From Metallococcus carri (GTDB lineage Bacteria > Actinomycetota > Actinomycetes > Actinomycetales > Dermatophilaceae), in assembly GCF_011440275.1 (NCBI RefSeq), contig NZ_JAAOIV010000008.1, forward strand, positions 124,001 to 188,000: a stretch of 64,000 nt of DNA. Reading direction: 5' to 3'. This document shows positions 1 to 8,578 of this stretch, one piece after another (position 1 is the stretch's first letter; each line of letters begins with the position of its first letter). Under the pieces are notes generated by a model that was not told the DNA's origin, made no database searches, and was given only the letters and a program-made list of their open reading frames with translations. The position numbers and the translations under genes are program-made.

Positions 1-151
1 TCGTCGATGCGGAGCTGCCGCTCGCGCTGGTCGGATCGGCCGGCCCGGGCGAACCCGTGACGGGACCGCCCGACGGCGACCCCGAGCACCCGGCGCACAG
101 CAGCGCCAGGGCGAGGGCGACCGCGCGTTTCACACCCGCCGCGCGTTTCAC
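1..151 (-). CDS. Lipoprotein, N-terminal part only (gene runs off the left edge)
   Basis: Reading leftwards from the GTG at 151-149, the frame stays open to the window edge for about 50 codons. It shows a basic n-region ([10 protein letters not shown]), a hydrophobic core and a lipobox LCAGC, followed by a Ser/Gly/Pro/Thr-rich linker. That is a prolipoprotein signal: the protein should be exported and lipid-anchored at the Cys. The GTG at 151 overlaps the smpB stop (GTGA), suggesting translational coupling. A second in-frame GTG at 133-131 lies in the second copy of an 18-bp tandem duplication and is an equally possible start. The functional domain lies outside the window, so no role can be given. 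Confidence 0.7.
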   Translation of the reverse strand, partial: MKRAAGVKRAVALALALLCAGCSGSPSGGPVTGSPGPADPTSASGSSAST

Positions 152-618
152 ACCCGCCGGCGCAGCGACATGGCCCGCTCGGCCTCGCGCCGGTCTTGCC
201 GCTCGCGCAGCGCCTGGCGCTTGTCGTGCAGCTTCTTGCCCTTGGCCAGACCGATCTCGACCTTGACCCGGCCGTCGCTGAAGTAGAGCGACAGCGGGAT
301 GAGTGTGTGGCCGGCCTCGCGCGATTTCACCATCAGCTTGTCGATCTCCTGGCGATGCAGCAGCAGCTTGCGCCGGCGCTTGGCCGAGTGGTTGGTCCAG
401 GTGCCGTTGAGGTATTCGGGGATGTGCACATTCTCCAGCCACAGCTCGCCGTCCCGCTCGGAGGCGAATCCGTCGGTGAGCGTCGCGCGCCCCATCCGCA
501 GGCTCTTGACCTCGGTGCCCATCAGGACCAGGCCCGCCTCGACCGTCTCCTCGATGAGGTAGTCGTGCCGCGCCTTCTTGTTATTGGCAATGATCTTCTT
601 GCCGGACTCCTTGGGCAT
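148..618 (-). CDS. smpB: SsrA-binding protein SmpB
   Basis: SmpB binds tmRNA and delivers it to stalled ribosomes for trans-translation, which rescues the ribosome and tags the incomplete peptide. The 156-aa length is normal for the family. Family landmarks are visible: the N-terminal [17 protein letters not shown] segment, [13 protein letters not shown], the ENVHIPEY strand and the basic C-terminal tail (KGKKLHDKR...). The tail is the part that enters the decoding centre. The gene is last of the conserved ftsE-ftsX-hydrolase-smpB order, and 51 bases separate it from the hydrolase gene upstream. The tmRNA gene ssrA is not in the window. Confidence 0.98.
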   Translation of the reverse strand: MPKESGKKIIANNKKARHDYLIEETVEAGLVLMGTEVKSLRMGRATLTDGFASERDGELWLENVHIPEYLNGTWTNHSAKRRRKLLLHRQEIDKLMVKSREAGHTLIPLSLYFSDGRVKVEIGLAKGKKLHDKRQALRERQDRREAERAMSLRRRV

Positions 619-669
619 GCCCCAAGTCTACGGAGGCGGCGCAACCGGTTTCCCGGCGCGAGCGGTGGG

Positions 670-1986
670 TCAGCTGATCCAGCCCCGAGGGTCGACATAC
701 TGCCCGTTGACCAGCGTGGCGAAGTGCAGATGGCAGCCGGTCGAGCGGCCGGTCGTGCCGGAGTAGCCGATCAGCTGGCCCTTGGACACCCGGCCGCTGC
801 GGACGACCTGGCTGTCGAGGTGCTCGTACATCGTGGCGAGGTTGACGCCCTTGACGAAGCCGTGGTCGATGGTGATGTAGACCCCGGCGACGCTGTCCGA
901 GCTCGCCTCCACGACCTCGCCGGCGGCCGCGGCATACACCGGGGTGCGGCAGGCATAGGGGAAGTCGTCGCCGTAATGCCACATCGGCACCTTCAGCACC
1001 GGGTTGACCCGCATGCCGAAACCGGACCCGATCGACGACAGCGGTCCCGGCGGGGTGAGGAAGGTGTTGGCACCGGCCGGCATCACCCGCGGGGCGGTGG
1101 TGGCGGCCATCGCCTTGCGGGCGGCCGCGTCGCGCGCCGCCTTGGCCCGCGCGGCCGCCCGGGCCACGAGGATCTTGCCGAGGCGCACCGACTCGGCCTT
1201 CTGGAAGGCCAGATCCTTAAGGTCCTGCTGCTTGGCCTGCTGCAGCTTCTTGCGCTGGGCGTCCTGCACCTTGCGCAGCTTCTCCAGCGCGGTCTTGGCC
1301 TTCTGCGCGTTGTTGCGGGCGGTGGCCGCGGCGGTGACGGCGTTGTCGGCCTGGATCTTCAGCCCGGCCACCCGGCGGGTCGCGGCGGACAGCCGGTTGG
1401 TGGTCGCCTTGGCCCGCGCCTGCTGTCCGGCCAGGTCGGTGAGCACACCGTTCTGGCGGCGCAGCACCACATCGGCCAGGGACATCTGGGTGGAGGGATC
1501 CTGCTTGCTCATCAGGATCTGCAGGGTGAGGTCGAATTTGCCCAGGCCGCCGGTCATATAGGACTGCGCGGCGATGCCGCCGACGAGCTTCTTGGTGCGG
1601 TTCTGCTGGGCGTTGATCGTGGTGAGCTGGCCCTTGGCCTTGGCCTCGTCGCCCTGGGCGGTCTTCAGCTGGGCGGCCATGTCGAGCGAGTGGTTCTGCG
1701 CGGTCTTGAGCAAGCCCTGCTTCTTGACCAGGTCGGCGTTGGCGAGCCCGACCTTCTTGTCGGTCGCGGCGAGGTTCTTGATCGCGGTCTGCAGCTGGCC
1801 GCTCACCATCTCCAGGTCGGCCTGGGTCGCGGTGATCTGTCCGTCGACCTTCTTCTTCTGCGCGTCCGGGTCGTCCGCGTGCGCGGTCATGGTGGAGGCG
1901 GCCAGGGTCACCGTCGCCGCGAGTATGACGGCGCGCCGGCCTCGCGTCCGCCACGTCCGTCTCACGCTGCCTCCCGGCCCCGTCAT
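670..1986 (-). CDS. Coiled-coil M23 peptidase, FtsEX-associated (EnvC-like)
   Basis: Predicted secreted peptidoglycan hydrolase or hydrolase activator of 438 aa. I chose the ATG at 1986 because it overlaps the ftsX stop (ATGA) and is followed by a signal peptide ending THA|DDPDA near residue 37. Residues about 40-300 are Lys/Ala/Gln-rich heptads, a long coiled coil. The last 120 residues form an M23/LytM domain with zinc-ligand motifs HYGDD and CHLHF, so the site looks intact. In bacteria FtsEX gates such coiled-coil hydrolases across the membrane during septation. The coupling to ftsX supports the same job here; direct activation is inferred. Confidence 0.92.
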   Translation of the reverse strand: MTGPGGSVRRTWRTRGRRAVILAATVTLAASTMTAHADDPDAQKKKVDGQITATQADLEMVSGQLQTAIKNLAATDKKVGLANADLVKKQGLLKTAQNHSLDMAAQLKTAQGDEAKAKGQLTTINAQQNRTKKLVGGIAAQSYMTGGLGKFDLTLQILMSKQDPSTQMSLADVVLRRQNGVLTDLAGQQARAKATTNRLSAATRRVAGLKIQADNAVTAAATARNNAQKAKTALEKLRKVQDAQRKKLQQAKQQDLKDLAFQKAESVRLGKILVARAAARAKAARDAAARKAMAATTAPRVMPAGANTFLTPPGPLSSIGSGFGMRVNPVLKVPMWHYGDDFPYACRTPVYAAAAGEVVEASSDSVAGVYITIDHGFVKGVNLATMYEHLDSQVVRSGRVSKGQLIGYSGTTGRSTGCHLHFATLVNGQYVDPRGWIS

Positions 1987-2903
1987 ACGCGCACCTGTCG
2001 TCTCAGGCTGAACCACGACACGATCAATGACAGCATGGCCGCACCGAGAATCAGCCACGGCGCGACACGCCACACGTCCCCCGTGCCGATCAAGGCGATG
2101 ACATCCCCATTGCTGCCACGTCCATTGAACAACTCACTGACGCCGTAGTGCACCAGCAACCACAAAAGTCCGGTCGCCAAGGCCGCGCCGACCACCGTGG
2201 CGAGCACGATCTCGATGACGAACGGCACGTAGATCACGAAAGCCGAGGCGCCGACCAGCCGCATGATCTCGACCTGTTTGCGGCGGCTGAACGCCACCTG
2301 CCGCACGGTGGTCGAGATCAGCAGCACCGCACACACCGTCATCAGCACCGCGAGGCCGACCGCCCCCACGCTCAGCACGCCGAGCAGTTTGAAGAAGGTG
2401 TCCAGCACCTGGCGCTGATCACTCACCGCCAGCACCCCAGGTTGGCCGTCCATGCGAGCGACGACATCGGCATACCGGCCGGGGTCGGACAGTTTGACGC
2501 GGAAGGAGGAGGGCAGCGAGGTCGGGGAGACATCGGACAGATAGGGCGAGCCCTGCATCTGCGCCTTGAACCGGTTGTAGGCCTGCGCCGAGCTTTCGTA
2601 ATAGAGGTTCTCCACGAGCGGGCCCATGCCGACCAGGTCGCGGCGGATCTGACTCTGCTGGGCGGGCGTGACCGCGCCCTCGCTGCAGGACGGGACGTTG
2701 GTCGCGTCGGGGGTGCACAAGAAGACCGACACCTCGACCTTGTCGTACCAATAGCCCTTGGCCAGGTTGACCTCGCGCTGGGCGAGCAGGCCGGAGCCGA
2801 GGAAGAACATCGAGATCATCGACACCAGCAGCACCGAGACGATCATCGAGGCGTTGCGGCGGATGCCCTGCCAGGTCTCGCCGAGGATGAAGAGCAACCG
2901 CAC
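1983..2903 (-). CDS. ftsX: Cell-division protein FtsX
   Basis: Permease-like partner of FtsE. The pair does not transport a substrate but passes ATP-driven conformational change to periplasmic cell-wall hydrolases at the division site. The 306-aa protein has the expected FtsX topology: one membrane helix at about 20-40, a large extracellular domain at about 45-170, and three C-terminal helices. The extracellular domain contains a Cys pair (LCTPDATNVPSC) that could form a disulfide. It starts 3 bases after the ftsE stop and its own stop overlaps the M23 gene, so the three genes form one coupled operon. Confidence 0.97.
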   Translation of the reverse strand: MRLLFILGETWQGIRRNASMIVSVLLVSMISMFFLGSGLLAQREVNLAKGYWYDKVEVSVFLCTPDATNVPSCSEGAVTPAQQSQIRRDLVGMGPLVENLYYESSAQAYNRFKAQMQGSPYLSDVSPTSLPSSFRVKLSDPGRYADVVARMDGQPGVLAVSDQRQVLDTFFKLLGVLSVGAVGLAVLMTVCAVLLISTTVRQVAFSRRKQVEIMRLVGASAFVIYVPFVIEIVLATVVGAALATGLLWLLVHYGVSELFNGRGSNGDVIALIGTGDVWRVAPWLILGAAMLSLIVSWFSLRRQVRV

Positions 2904-2906
2904 GGT

Positions 2907-3614
<708 letters not shown>

Positions 3615-3722
3615 GCGGGCGCGGTGGACCTTCGCTCAAGGTGGGGCGGGCACGGGTGCGCCGTCACGCTATGTCGCGCATCCGGACCGGCGCCGCAGAC
3701 TCGCCGGGAATCGCGCCTATTC

Positions 3723-4835
3723 TCAGGCGTCGTCGCGCTCGGCCGACCGCTTCCACCGGATGCCGGCCTCGATGAAGCCGTCGATGTCGCCGTCGAAGAC
3801 GGCGCTGGTGTTGCCCACCTCGTACTCGGTGCGCAGGTCCTTCACCATCTGGTAGGGGTGCAGCACGTAGGAGCGCATCTGGTCACCCCAGCTGGCCTTC
3901 ACATCGCCGGCCAGCTCCTTCTTCTTGGCGTCCTCCTCCTGCTTCTTCAGCAGCAGCAGGCGGGACTGGAGCACGCGCAGGGCGGCGGCGCGGTTTTGGA
4001 TCTGCGACTTCTCGTTCTGCATCGACACCACGGTGCCGGTCGGGATGTGGGTCATCCGCACCGCGGAGTCGGTGGTGTTGACGCTCTGCCCGCCGGGTCC
4101 GGAGGAGCGGAAGACGTCGATCTTGAGCTCGTTCTCGGGGATCTCGATGGTGTCGGTGGTCTCGATCAGCGGCACCACCTCGACGGCGGCGAAGCTGGTC
4201 TGCCGGCGGCCTTGGTTGTCGAACGGGCTGATCCGCACCAGCCGGTGGGTGCCGGCCTCGACCGACAGGTTGCCGAAGGCGTAGGGCTCGTTGACCTCGA
4301 AGGTCGCGCTCTTGAGCCCGGCTTCTTCGGCGTATGACGTGTCCATCACCTTGGTCGGGTAGCCGTGGCGTTCGGCCCAGCGCAGGTACATCCGCATCAG
4401 CATCTCGGCGAAATCGGCCGCGTCCACGCCACCGGCACCGGACCGGATGGTGACGACCGCCTCGCGCTGGTCATATTCGCCGTTGAGCAGGGTGCGGACC
4501 TCGAGCTCGCCGACGGTCTTCTTCAGCGCGTTGAGCTCACGCTCGGCCTCGGCCATGGTGTCGGCGTCGTGCTCCTCGGTGCCCATCTCGACGAGCACCT
4601 CGAGGTCGTCGATGCGCGAGTCCATGGAGGCGATCCGCTCGACCTCGGCATTGGCGCGCGACAGCTTGCTGGTCACCTGCTGGGCGCGCTCCTGGTCATC
4701 CCACAGGTCGGGGGCGGCCGACTGCTGCTCCAACTCGCCGATCTGCTGCTTCAGCGCGTCGACGTCGACGACCTGCCGCACCGACTCCATGGTCGTGCGC
4801 AGGTCTTTGATCTCTTGTGCGAAGTCGACAGCCAC
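3723..4835 (-). CDS. prfB: Peptide chain release factor 2
   Basis: Class I release factor recognising UGA and UAA and triggering peptidyl-tRNA hydrolysis. The anticodon-mimic tripeptide SPF (RISPFDNQG) is present, which is RF2-type rather than RF1-type, as is the catalytic GGQ in [16 protein letters not shown]. The frame is open further upstream, but the GTG at 4835-4833 gives [12 protein letters not shown], the usual actinobacterial RF2 N-terminus, and a normal 370-aa length. No convincing ribosome-binding site precedes it. The reading frame is continuous, so the programmed frameshift known from E. coli prfB is absent. It lies upstream of ftsE on the same strand, the usual actinobacterial order. 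Confidence 0.97.
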   Translation of the reverse strand: MAVDFAQEIKDLRTTMESVRQVVDVDALKQQIGELEQQSAAPDLWDDQERAQQVTSKLSRANAEVERIASMDSRIDDLEVLVEMGTEEHDADTMAEAERELNALKKTVGELEVRTLLNGEYDQREAVVTIRSGAGGVDAADFAEMLMRMYLRWAERHGYPTKVMDTSYAEEAGLKSATFEVNEPYAFGNLSVEAGTHRLVRISPFDNQGRRQTSFAAVEVVPLIETTDTIEIPENELKIDVFRSSGPGGQSVNTTDSAVRMTHIPTGTVVSMQNEKSQIQNRAAALRVLQSRLLLLKKQEEDAKKKELAGDVKASWGDQMRSYVLHPYQMVKDLRTEYEVGNTSAVFDGDIDGFIEAGIRWKRSAERDDA

Positions 4836-4967
4836 GAGGCACAAGCTTACGGGGCGCGGACGATCCCCGACTTTCTGCCTCATCTCGGGCGGCCAGCGCC
4901 AGATCGGGCCGACCGCCCGGCACGTGAGCGCCTCACGTCGCGGCCGTCATGATGCGATGATGCAGCA

Positions 4968-5198
4968 ATGCGCACGACCGTGACGATCGACGACGCGCTC
5001 CTTCGCGAAGCGCGAGCGCGAGCGGCCGCCACCGGGCAAAGTCTGGGAGACGTGGTCGATGACGCTTTGCGCCTGCTGATGCGGCATCGGCCCGCGATGC
5101 CGACCGAACCCGTTGAGATCCCGGTCTTCGGGGGCAGTGGCCTTCGACCGGGCGTGGACCTCGAGGACAAGGCTGGGACAACCCCGCTGACCGGCTAA
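4968..5198 (+). CDS. VapB-type antitoxin, orphan
   Basis: A 76-aa protein. Its N-terminus (MRTTVTIDDALLREARARA...) fits a ribbon-helix-helix DNA-binding fold. The Pro-rich tail (PVEIPVFGGSGLRPGVDLED) is the toxin-binding type of tail found in mycobacterial VapB proteins. VapB normally neutralises a PIN-domain RNase VapC encoded directly downstream. Here only 17 bases follow before the tadG-like gene ends on the other strand, and no PIN ORF is present on either strand. The gene is therefore an orphan antitoxin or a stand-alone repressor. The upstream sequence carries ATGATGC repeats (about 4949-4964) that could be an autoregulatory site. Confidence 0.72.
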   Translation: MRTTVTIDDALLREARARAAATGQSLGDVVDDALRLLMRHRPAMPTEPVEIPVFGGSGLRPGVDLEDKAGTTPLTG

Positions 5199-5215
5199 GG
5201 CTGACCTCCTTTCAT

Positions 5216-5695
5216 TCATCGCACGACGGACCGGGCGCGGGACTCGACCCGGACGGTGACGTCGGCGCCGATCGCTCGCAGGAAGCGGCCGGACAGCGGC
5301 GGATCGACGGTGGCCGTCAACCCCACCACTGCCGTGGTGCCGTCGGGAGCGCTGGCCGAGGTGACGGCCCAGTTGGTGACATGCGCCGGGCGATCCTGCC
5401 GAGACAGGCTGGTGCGTGCCGAGGTCGCGACGCGGCCGGCGGTGAGCGGGATGCCCGTGCCGACTCCCCCCTTGTAGAGGTCGGTCGGGTCGGCATCGTC
5501 CGCGGCGTTGAGCGCGGCGGCATCCGCGGCGTCGAGCACGCGCAGCTTGGCCAGCTGCACCGCGGTGACGTCGACGCCGCCCACGACGAGCAGGCCGAGC
5601 AGCGCGAACAACCCGGCTCCGAGGAGCAGGATCCGCCCCTCTTCGCGCCGTCGCTGTCGCGCCGCCCGCCAGCGCGAGCGCAGTCGCCGGATCAT
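5216..5695 (-). CDS. TadG-like pilus-assembly/pseudopilin protein
   Basis: A 159-aa protein at the distal end of the Tad operon. It has a very basic N-terminus, one membrane helix at about 21-45 (ILLLGAGLFALLGLLVVGG), then the VDVTAVQLAKLRVLDAADAAALNAA helix typical of the N-terminal part of TadG/TadE-like Flp-pilus proteins. In these the hydrophobic helix and the Ala-rich continuation embed in the membrane. It is much shorter than full TadG (which carries a vWA domain), as in other actinobacterial loci. The ATG overlaps the preceding gene's stop (5692-5695), so translation is coupled. It ends tail-to-tail with the vapB-like gene. Confidence 0.75.
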   Translation of the reverse strand: MIRRLRSRWRAARQRRREEGRILLLGAGLFALLGLLVVGGVDVTAVQLAKLRVLDAADAAALNAADDADPTDLYKGGVGTGIPLTAGRVATSARTSLSRQDRPAHVTNWAVTSASAPDGTTAVVGLTATVDPPLSGRFLRAIGADVTVRVESRARSVVR

Positions 5696-6132
5696 CCGCG
5701 ATACCGCCCGACCGTCTCGGTATGCCGGCTGCGCAGCTCGACCGTGCTCGGCACCACCCCGCGCAGGAAGTCGGGGATGAGCGGCAGGTCGACCCGGACG
5801 CTCGTCGTGGTGGTGACCGACGCACCGCGGGTCAGGCACGGTGAAGCGGTGCACGCCACCTGCAGTCCACCGCCGCCGAACCCCTGGTCCTGCAACGCCA
5901 GCTGCATCCCGGCCGACGCCCTCGACCACGCGGCGCCGTCGTCGGTGGCGGTGACGAACATCCGGCCGGCCTCGCGGCTGGCGGCCGCGGCGCCATACGC
6001 CCCGGCCTGCAGCCGGGCCAGGCACATGACCAGATAGAAGACCGGCAAGGTGAGCAGCACCCCGACGACGAGGAACTCGAGCACCGCGCTGCCCGAGTCG
6101 CGCCGCCCGAGCCGGGCCCGCAGCCGGCTCAT
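5692..6132 (-). CDS. TadE-family pseudopilin (second copy)
   Basis: A 146-aa protein with a class III prepilin-like N-terminus: a basic leader, then GSAVLEFLVVGVLLTLPVF, with Glu at +5 after the Gly and an adjoining membrane helix. A small extracellular domain follows with one Cys pair (VACTASPC) and many Thr/Val residues. TadE/TadF-type pseudopilins are processed by a TadV peptidase and help assemble Flp pili; no TadV is in this window. Both ends overlap neighbours by 4 bases (ATGA), placing it firmly inside the Tad operon. Confidence 0.82.
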   Translation of the reverse strand: MSRLRARLGRRDSGSAVLEFLVVGVLLTLPVFYLVMCLARLQAGAYGAAAASREAGRMFVTATDDGAAWSRASAGMQLALQDQGFGGGGLQVACTASPCLTRGASVTTTTSVRVDLPLIPDFLRGVVPSTVELRSRHTETVGRYRG

Positions 6133-6575
6133 CCCTGACCCTCGGCGTAGGCGCGCCCGGTGACGGTGAGCGCGCCCTGCGGCCCGAAGGGTCCAATGAC
6201 CGGGATGGGCGCTCGCACGGTGACCCGCACCACGCGGGCGCCGTTCTCGGACACCTGGTCGGCCGACACATTCGAGGCATAGCGACCCGAGAGGCCGGCG
6301 CTGATCAGCGACCGCGCTCGCTCCGCCCCCTGAGCGGGCGAGGAGTCGGCGCGAGCGCCATACCGCGCTCCCTCGGCGGCGAAGGCGGTCAGGTTGTTGC
6401 GGACGTAGAGCGCGAACCCGACCTGGAAGGCCGCCAGGAAGAGCACCACCAGCAGCGCCGACACCATCGCGAATTCCGCGACGGCGCTGCCGTGGTCGCG
6501 GCGGGTTACTTGCCGTTGACCGAGCTGATCGCGTTGTCGAACAAGCTGGTCAGCGCCGGCTGGGCGAACTTCCAC
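6129..6575 (-). CDS. TadE-family pseudopilin (first copy), start uncertain
   Basis: The conserved part begins RRDHGSAVAEFAMVSALLVV, a class III prepilin signal with Glu at +5, then a membrane helix and a domain ending in TVTGRAYAEGQG. The frame has no ATG, GTG or TTG between the end of the pilin-like gene (stop 6508-6506) and this motif. At the expected start, next to that stop, the in-frame codon is GTA. The nearest upstream starter is a GTG at 6575-6573, inside the pilin-like gene; I use it here, giving a 67-base overlap. The in-frame ATG at 6467 would delete the processing motif. Coupled reinitiation at a non-standard codon, or a sequencing error, is possible. Confidence 0.72.
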   Translation of the reverse strand: MEVRPAGADQLVRQRDQLGQRQVTRRDHGSAVAEFAMVSALLVVLFLAAFQVGFALYVRNNLTAFAAEGARYGARADSSPAQGAERARSLISAGLSGRYASNVSADQVSENGARVVRVTVRAPIPVIGPFGPQGALTVTGRAYAEGQG

Positions 6576-6724
6576 AGGGCGGTGACCAAGCCGGCGGTCA
6601 TCAGCGTGATGAGCACCCACCCGGGCACGTCGCCACGGTCGCGATTGTCGCGGGAGCTCACCTGCTGGGTGCGGGCGATCACGGTGCGCAGGAGTCGATC
6701 CTGGGCGTTCTGCAAACTGGTCAT
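6506..6724 (-). CDS. Flp-pilin-like small membrane protein
   Basis: A 72-aa protein preceded by a strong ribosome-binding site (AGGAAGGA, 7 bases before the ATG). It has a charged N-terminal half, then RGDVPGWVLITLMTAGLVTALW and a short C-terminal amphipathic segment, a layout often seen between tadC and tadE in actinobacterial Tad loci, where the major pilin Flp is expected. There is no canonical G/xxxxEY cleavage site, so it may be a pilin-like assembly subunit rather than the major pilin. The Flp role is inferred from position and size. Confidence 0.62.
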   Translation of the reverse strand: MTSLQNAQDRLLRTVIARTQQVSSRDNRDRGDVPGWVLITLMTAGLVTALWKFAQPALTSLFDNAISSVNGK

Positions 6725-6791
6725 GACAGTTCCTTCCTCTTGGTGGTATCGATCGGGGTGATCGGTTGGGGGACAACAACATTCGTGCGCC

Positions 6792-7721
6792 TCACATCGT
6801 CAACTGGAGGGCGCTCAGGCCCGGCCAGACGGCGAAGAGGACGGTGACGGGCAGCACCAGGAAGACGACCGGGACCATCATCAGCAACTCCTTGCGGCCA
6901 CCGATCTCGATCAGTTGCTGCTTGCTCGCATCCCGGGCGTCCTGCGCCTGGGCGCGCATCACGTCGGCAAGGGGCGTGCCCCGCTCGACCGCGATCACGA
7001 CGCCGTCGACGAAGCGAGCCACACTCGGCAGGCCGGTCCGGTCGGCGAGCCCTTGCAAGGCGTCGGGCAGCGTGGCACCGGCCCGGGCATCGACGAGGCA
7101 GCGGGCGAGCTCGCCGGCGAGATCACCCTTGGACAACCGCGCCACCCGCTCCAGCGCTGCTGCCGCACCCTCCCCGGCGGTCACCGCCAGGGCGAGCATC
7201 TCGGCGACCGCCGGAAACTCGGTGAGGATCTGCCGGCCGCGCCGGTCAGCGGCGCGGGTCAGCATCTGATCGCGCGCCACGACCCCGATGCCGATGGCCA
7301 CCAGGATCATCAGCACGCCAGACACCAGCGATGCTCCACCGGAAGCCGCACGCACGCCCACCCAGCAGGCAGCGGCGACGCCCGCGAGGACTCCCCACAG
7401 CGCCTGCTCCGCGCGGAACTGGTCGACATCGGGTGCCCGGCCGGATCGTTCGAGTCGCTTGCGCACCGAAGTCGCCCCACCGAGCACCGCGTCGACCGCC
7501 TTGCCGAGGCGTTCCAAAGCAGGCCTGGCCATCCCGTATGACGTGGTATTGCGTTGCGTCGCAAGGTATTTCGACGGCGGTGGGGCGTCGGCGACATACG
7601 GCGCGATCCGGTCGGCGAGACCGGGACGGCGACGGAACGGCAACCGAGCCCAGATCACGAGCAGGCCCGTGCCCGCGAGCAACCCGCACAACGCGCCCAC
7701 CCAGGGAAGCTGCAGCGTCAT
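6792..7721 (-). CDS. tadC: Tad secretion membrane platform protein TadC
   Basis: A 309-aa inner-membrane protein of the type II secretion F (GspF-like) family. Membrane helices lie near the N-terminus, around residues 115-160 and at the C-terminal end. A cytoplasmic helical bundle contains the T2SSF-type segment TEFPAVAEMLALAVTAGEG...ERVARLSKGDLAGEL. TadB and TadC form the platform on which the TadA ATPase drives pilus assembly. The ATG at 7721 overlaps the tadB stop. A 67-base gap separates its stop from the pilin-like gene. Confidence 0.88.
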   Translation of the reverse strand: MTLQLPWVGALCGLLAGTGLLVIWARLPFRRRPGLADRIAPYVADAPPPSKYLATQRNTTSYGMARPALERLGKAVDAVLGGATSVRKRLERSGRAPDVDQFRAEQALWGVLAGVAAACWVGVRAASGGASLVSGVLMILVAIGIGVVARDQMLTRAADRRGRQILTEFPAVAEMLALAVTAGEGAAAALERVARLSKGDLAGELARCLVDARAGATLPDALQGLADRTGLPSVARFVDGVVIAVERGTPLADVMRAQAQDARDASKQQLIEIGGRKELLMMVPVVFLVLPVTVLFAVWPGLSALQLTM

Positions 7722-8578
7722 CGCATCACCCGCTCCTCGTGCGGCAGCCGGCCGATCCGCCGCATGATCTGGTAGGCGAGCAGCGAGATCGCGCCGCCGA
7801 TGATCAGGACCAGCACGCCGCTCGGTCGCTGGTATGCCGTGAGCGAGTCGCCTCGCGTGGCCAGCATCAGCAGCACCGCCCACGGTGCGACCAGCGCCAG
7901 CCGGGCGGCGTTGACGGTCCAGGACTGGCGCGCCTCGAGTTCGGCCCTGGTGCGCGCGTCCTCGCGCAGGAAGGTCGACAGCGTCCGCAACAATCGGCCG
8001 AGGTCGGTCCCACCGACTTCACGCGCGATGCGGACCGACTCGACCAGCCGGTCGCCCACCGGGTCGGCCAGGCGCGCCTTCAGCGCGTCGAGAGACCGGT
8101 GGAAGTCGCCGCTCGTGCGGTAGTCGTGGGCGAACTGCTCGAAGAGCGGCCGCAACTCGACCGGTCCGCGAATCGCCAACTGGGACAACGCTTCTGGCAG
8201 GGCGAGGCCGGCGCGCACGGCTGAGGCGACGTGGTCGACGACATCCGGCCACAGGTCCCGGCGTTGCGATCGGCGGCGGCGAGCACGACTGCGAATCAAC
8301 GCGATCGGCCCCCATGCGCTGATCAGCGCGAAGGCCAGCGCGACGGGCGCGACGCCGAGCGCCGCCATACCGATGAGGAAGACGAAGGCGCCGACCCCGC
8401 ACGCAACGGCGATCAGGCGGCCGAAGGTAAGGCCGGGGATGTCACACAACGCGACGTCGTCGCGCAGCCGCTCGGTGAAGTCCGCCCGAGATCCTTTGCG
8501 GCTCTCCTGTCGTGGCCAGGTCGACCAGTAGAGGCAGAAGACGCCCAGCCCGAAACAGAGCGCGGTGAGGGAGATCAT
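7718..8578 (-). CDS. tadB: Tad secretion membrane platform protein TadB
   Basis: A 286-aa T2SSF-domain membrane protein. Helices lie at the extreme N-terminus, at about 58-95, and at the C-terminus (about 220-265). The conserved bundle includes WPDVVDHVASAVRAGLALPEAL and VRIAREVGGTDLGRLLRTLS, typical TadB wording. It pairs with TadC and receives force from the TadA ATPase during Flp pilus assembly. The ATG overlaps the tadA stop (8575-8578) and the stop overlaps the tadC start, giving a tightly coupled tadA-tadB-tadC unit. Confidence 0.9.
   Translation of the reverse strand: MISLTALCFGLGVFCLYWSTWPRQESRKGSRADFTERLRDDVALCDIPGLTFGRLIAVACGVGAFVFLIGMAALGVAPVALAFALISAWGPIALIRSRARRRRSQRRDLWPDVVDHVASAVRAGLALPEALSQLAIRGPVELRPLFEQFAHDYRTSGDFHRSLDALKARLADPVGDRLVESVRIAREVGGTDLGRLLRTLSTFLREDARTRAELEARQSWTVNAARLALVAPWAVLLMLATRGDSLTAYQRPSGVLVLIIGGAISLLAYQIMRRIGRLPHEERVMR

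Noticed and set aside
3723-4883. Programmed frameshift in prfB
   Set aside because: The RF2 frame runs without an internal stop from the N-terminus through SPF and GGQ, so no shift is needed.
4968-5215. A VapC toxin gene beside the VapB-like antitoxin
   Set aside because: No ORF on either strand between 5199 and the tadG-like gene, and nothing with PIN-domain acidic residues nearby.
6129-6782. A 217-residue TadE protein starting at 6782
   Set aside because: The first about 90 residues are the pilin-like gene read out of frame (Arg/Pro/His-rich, no similarity).
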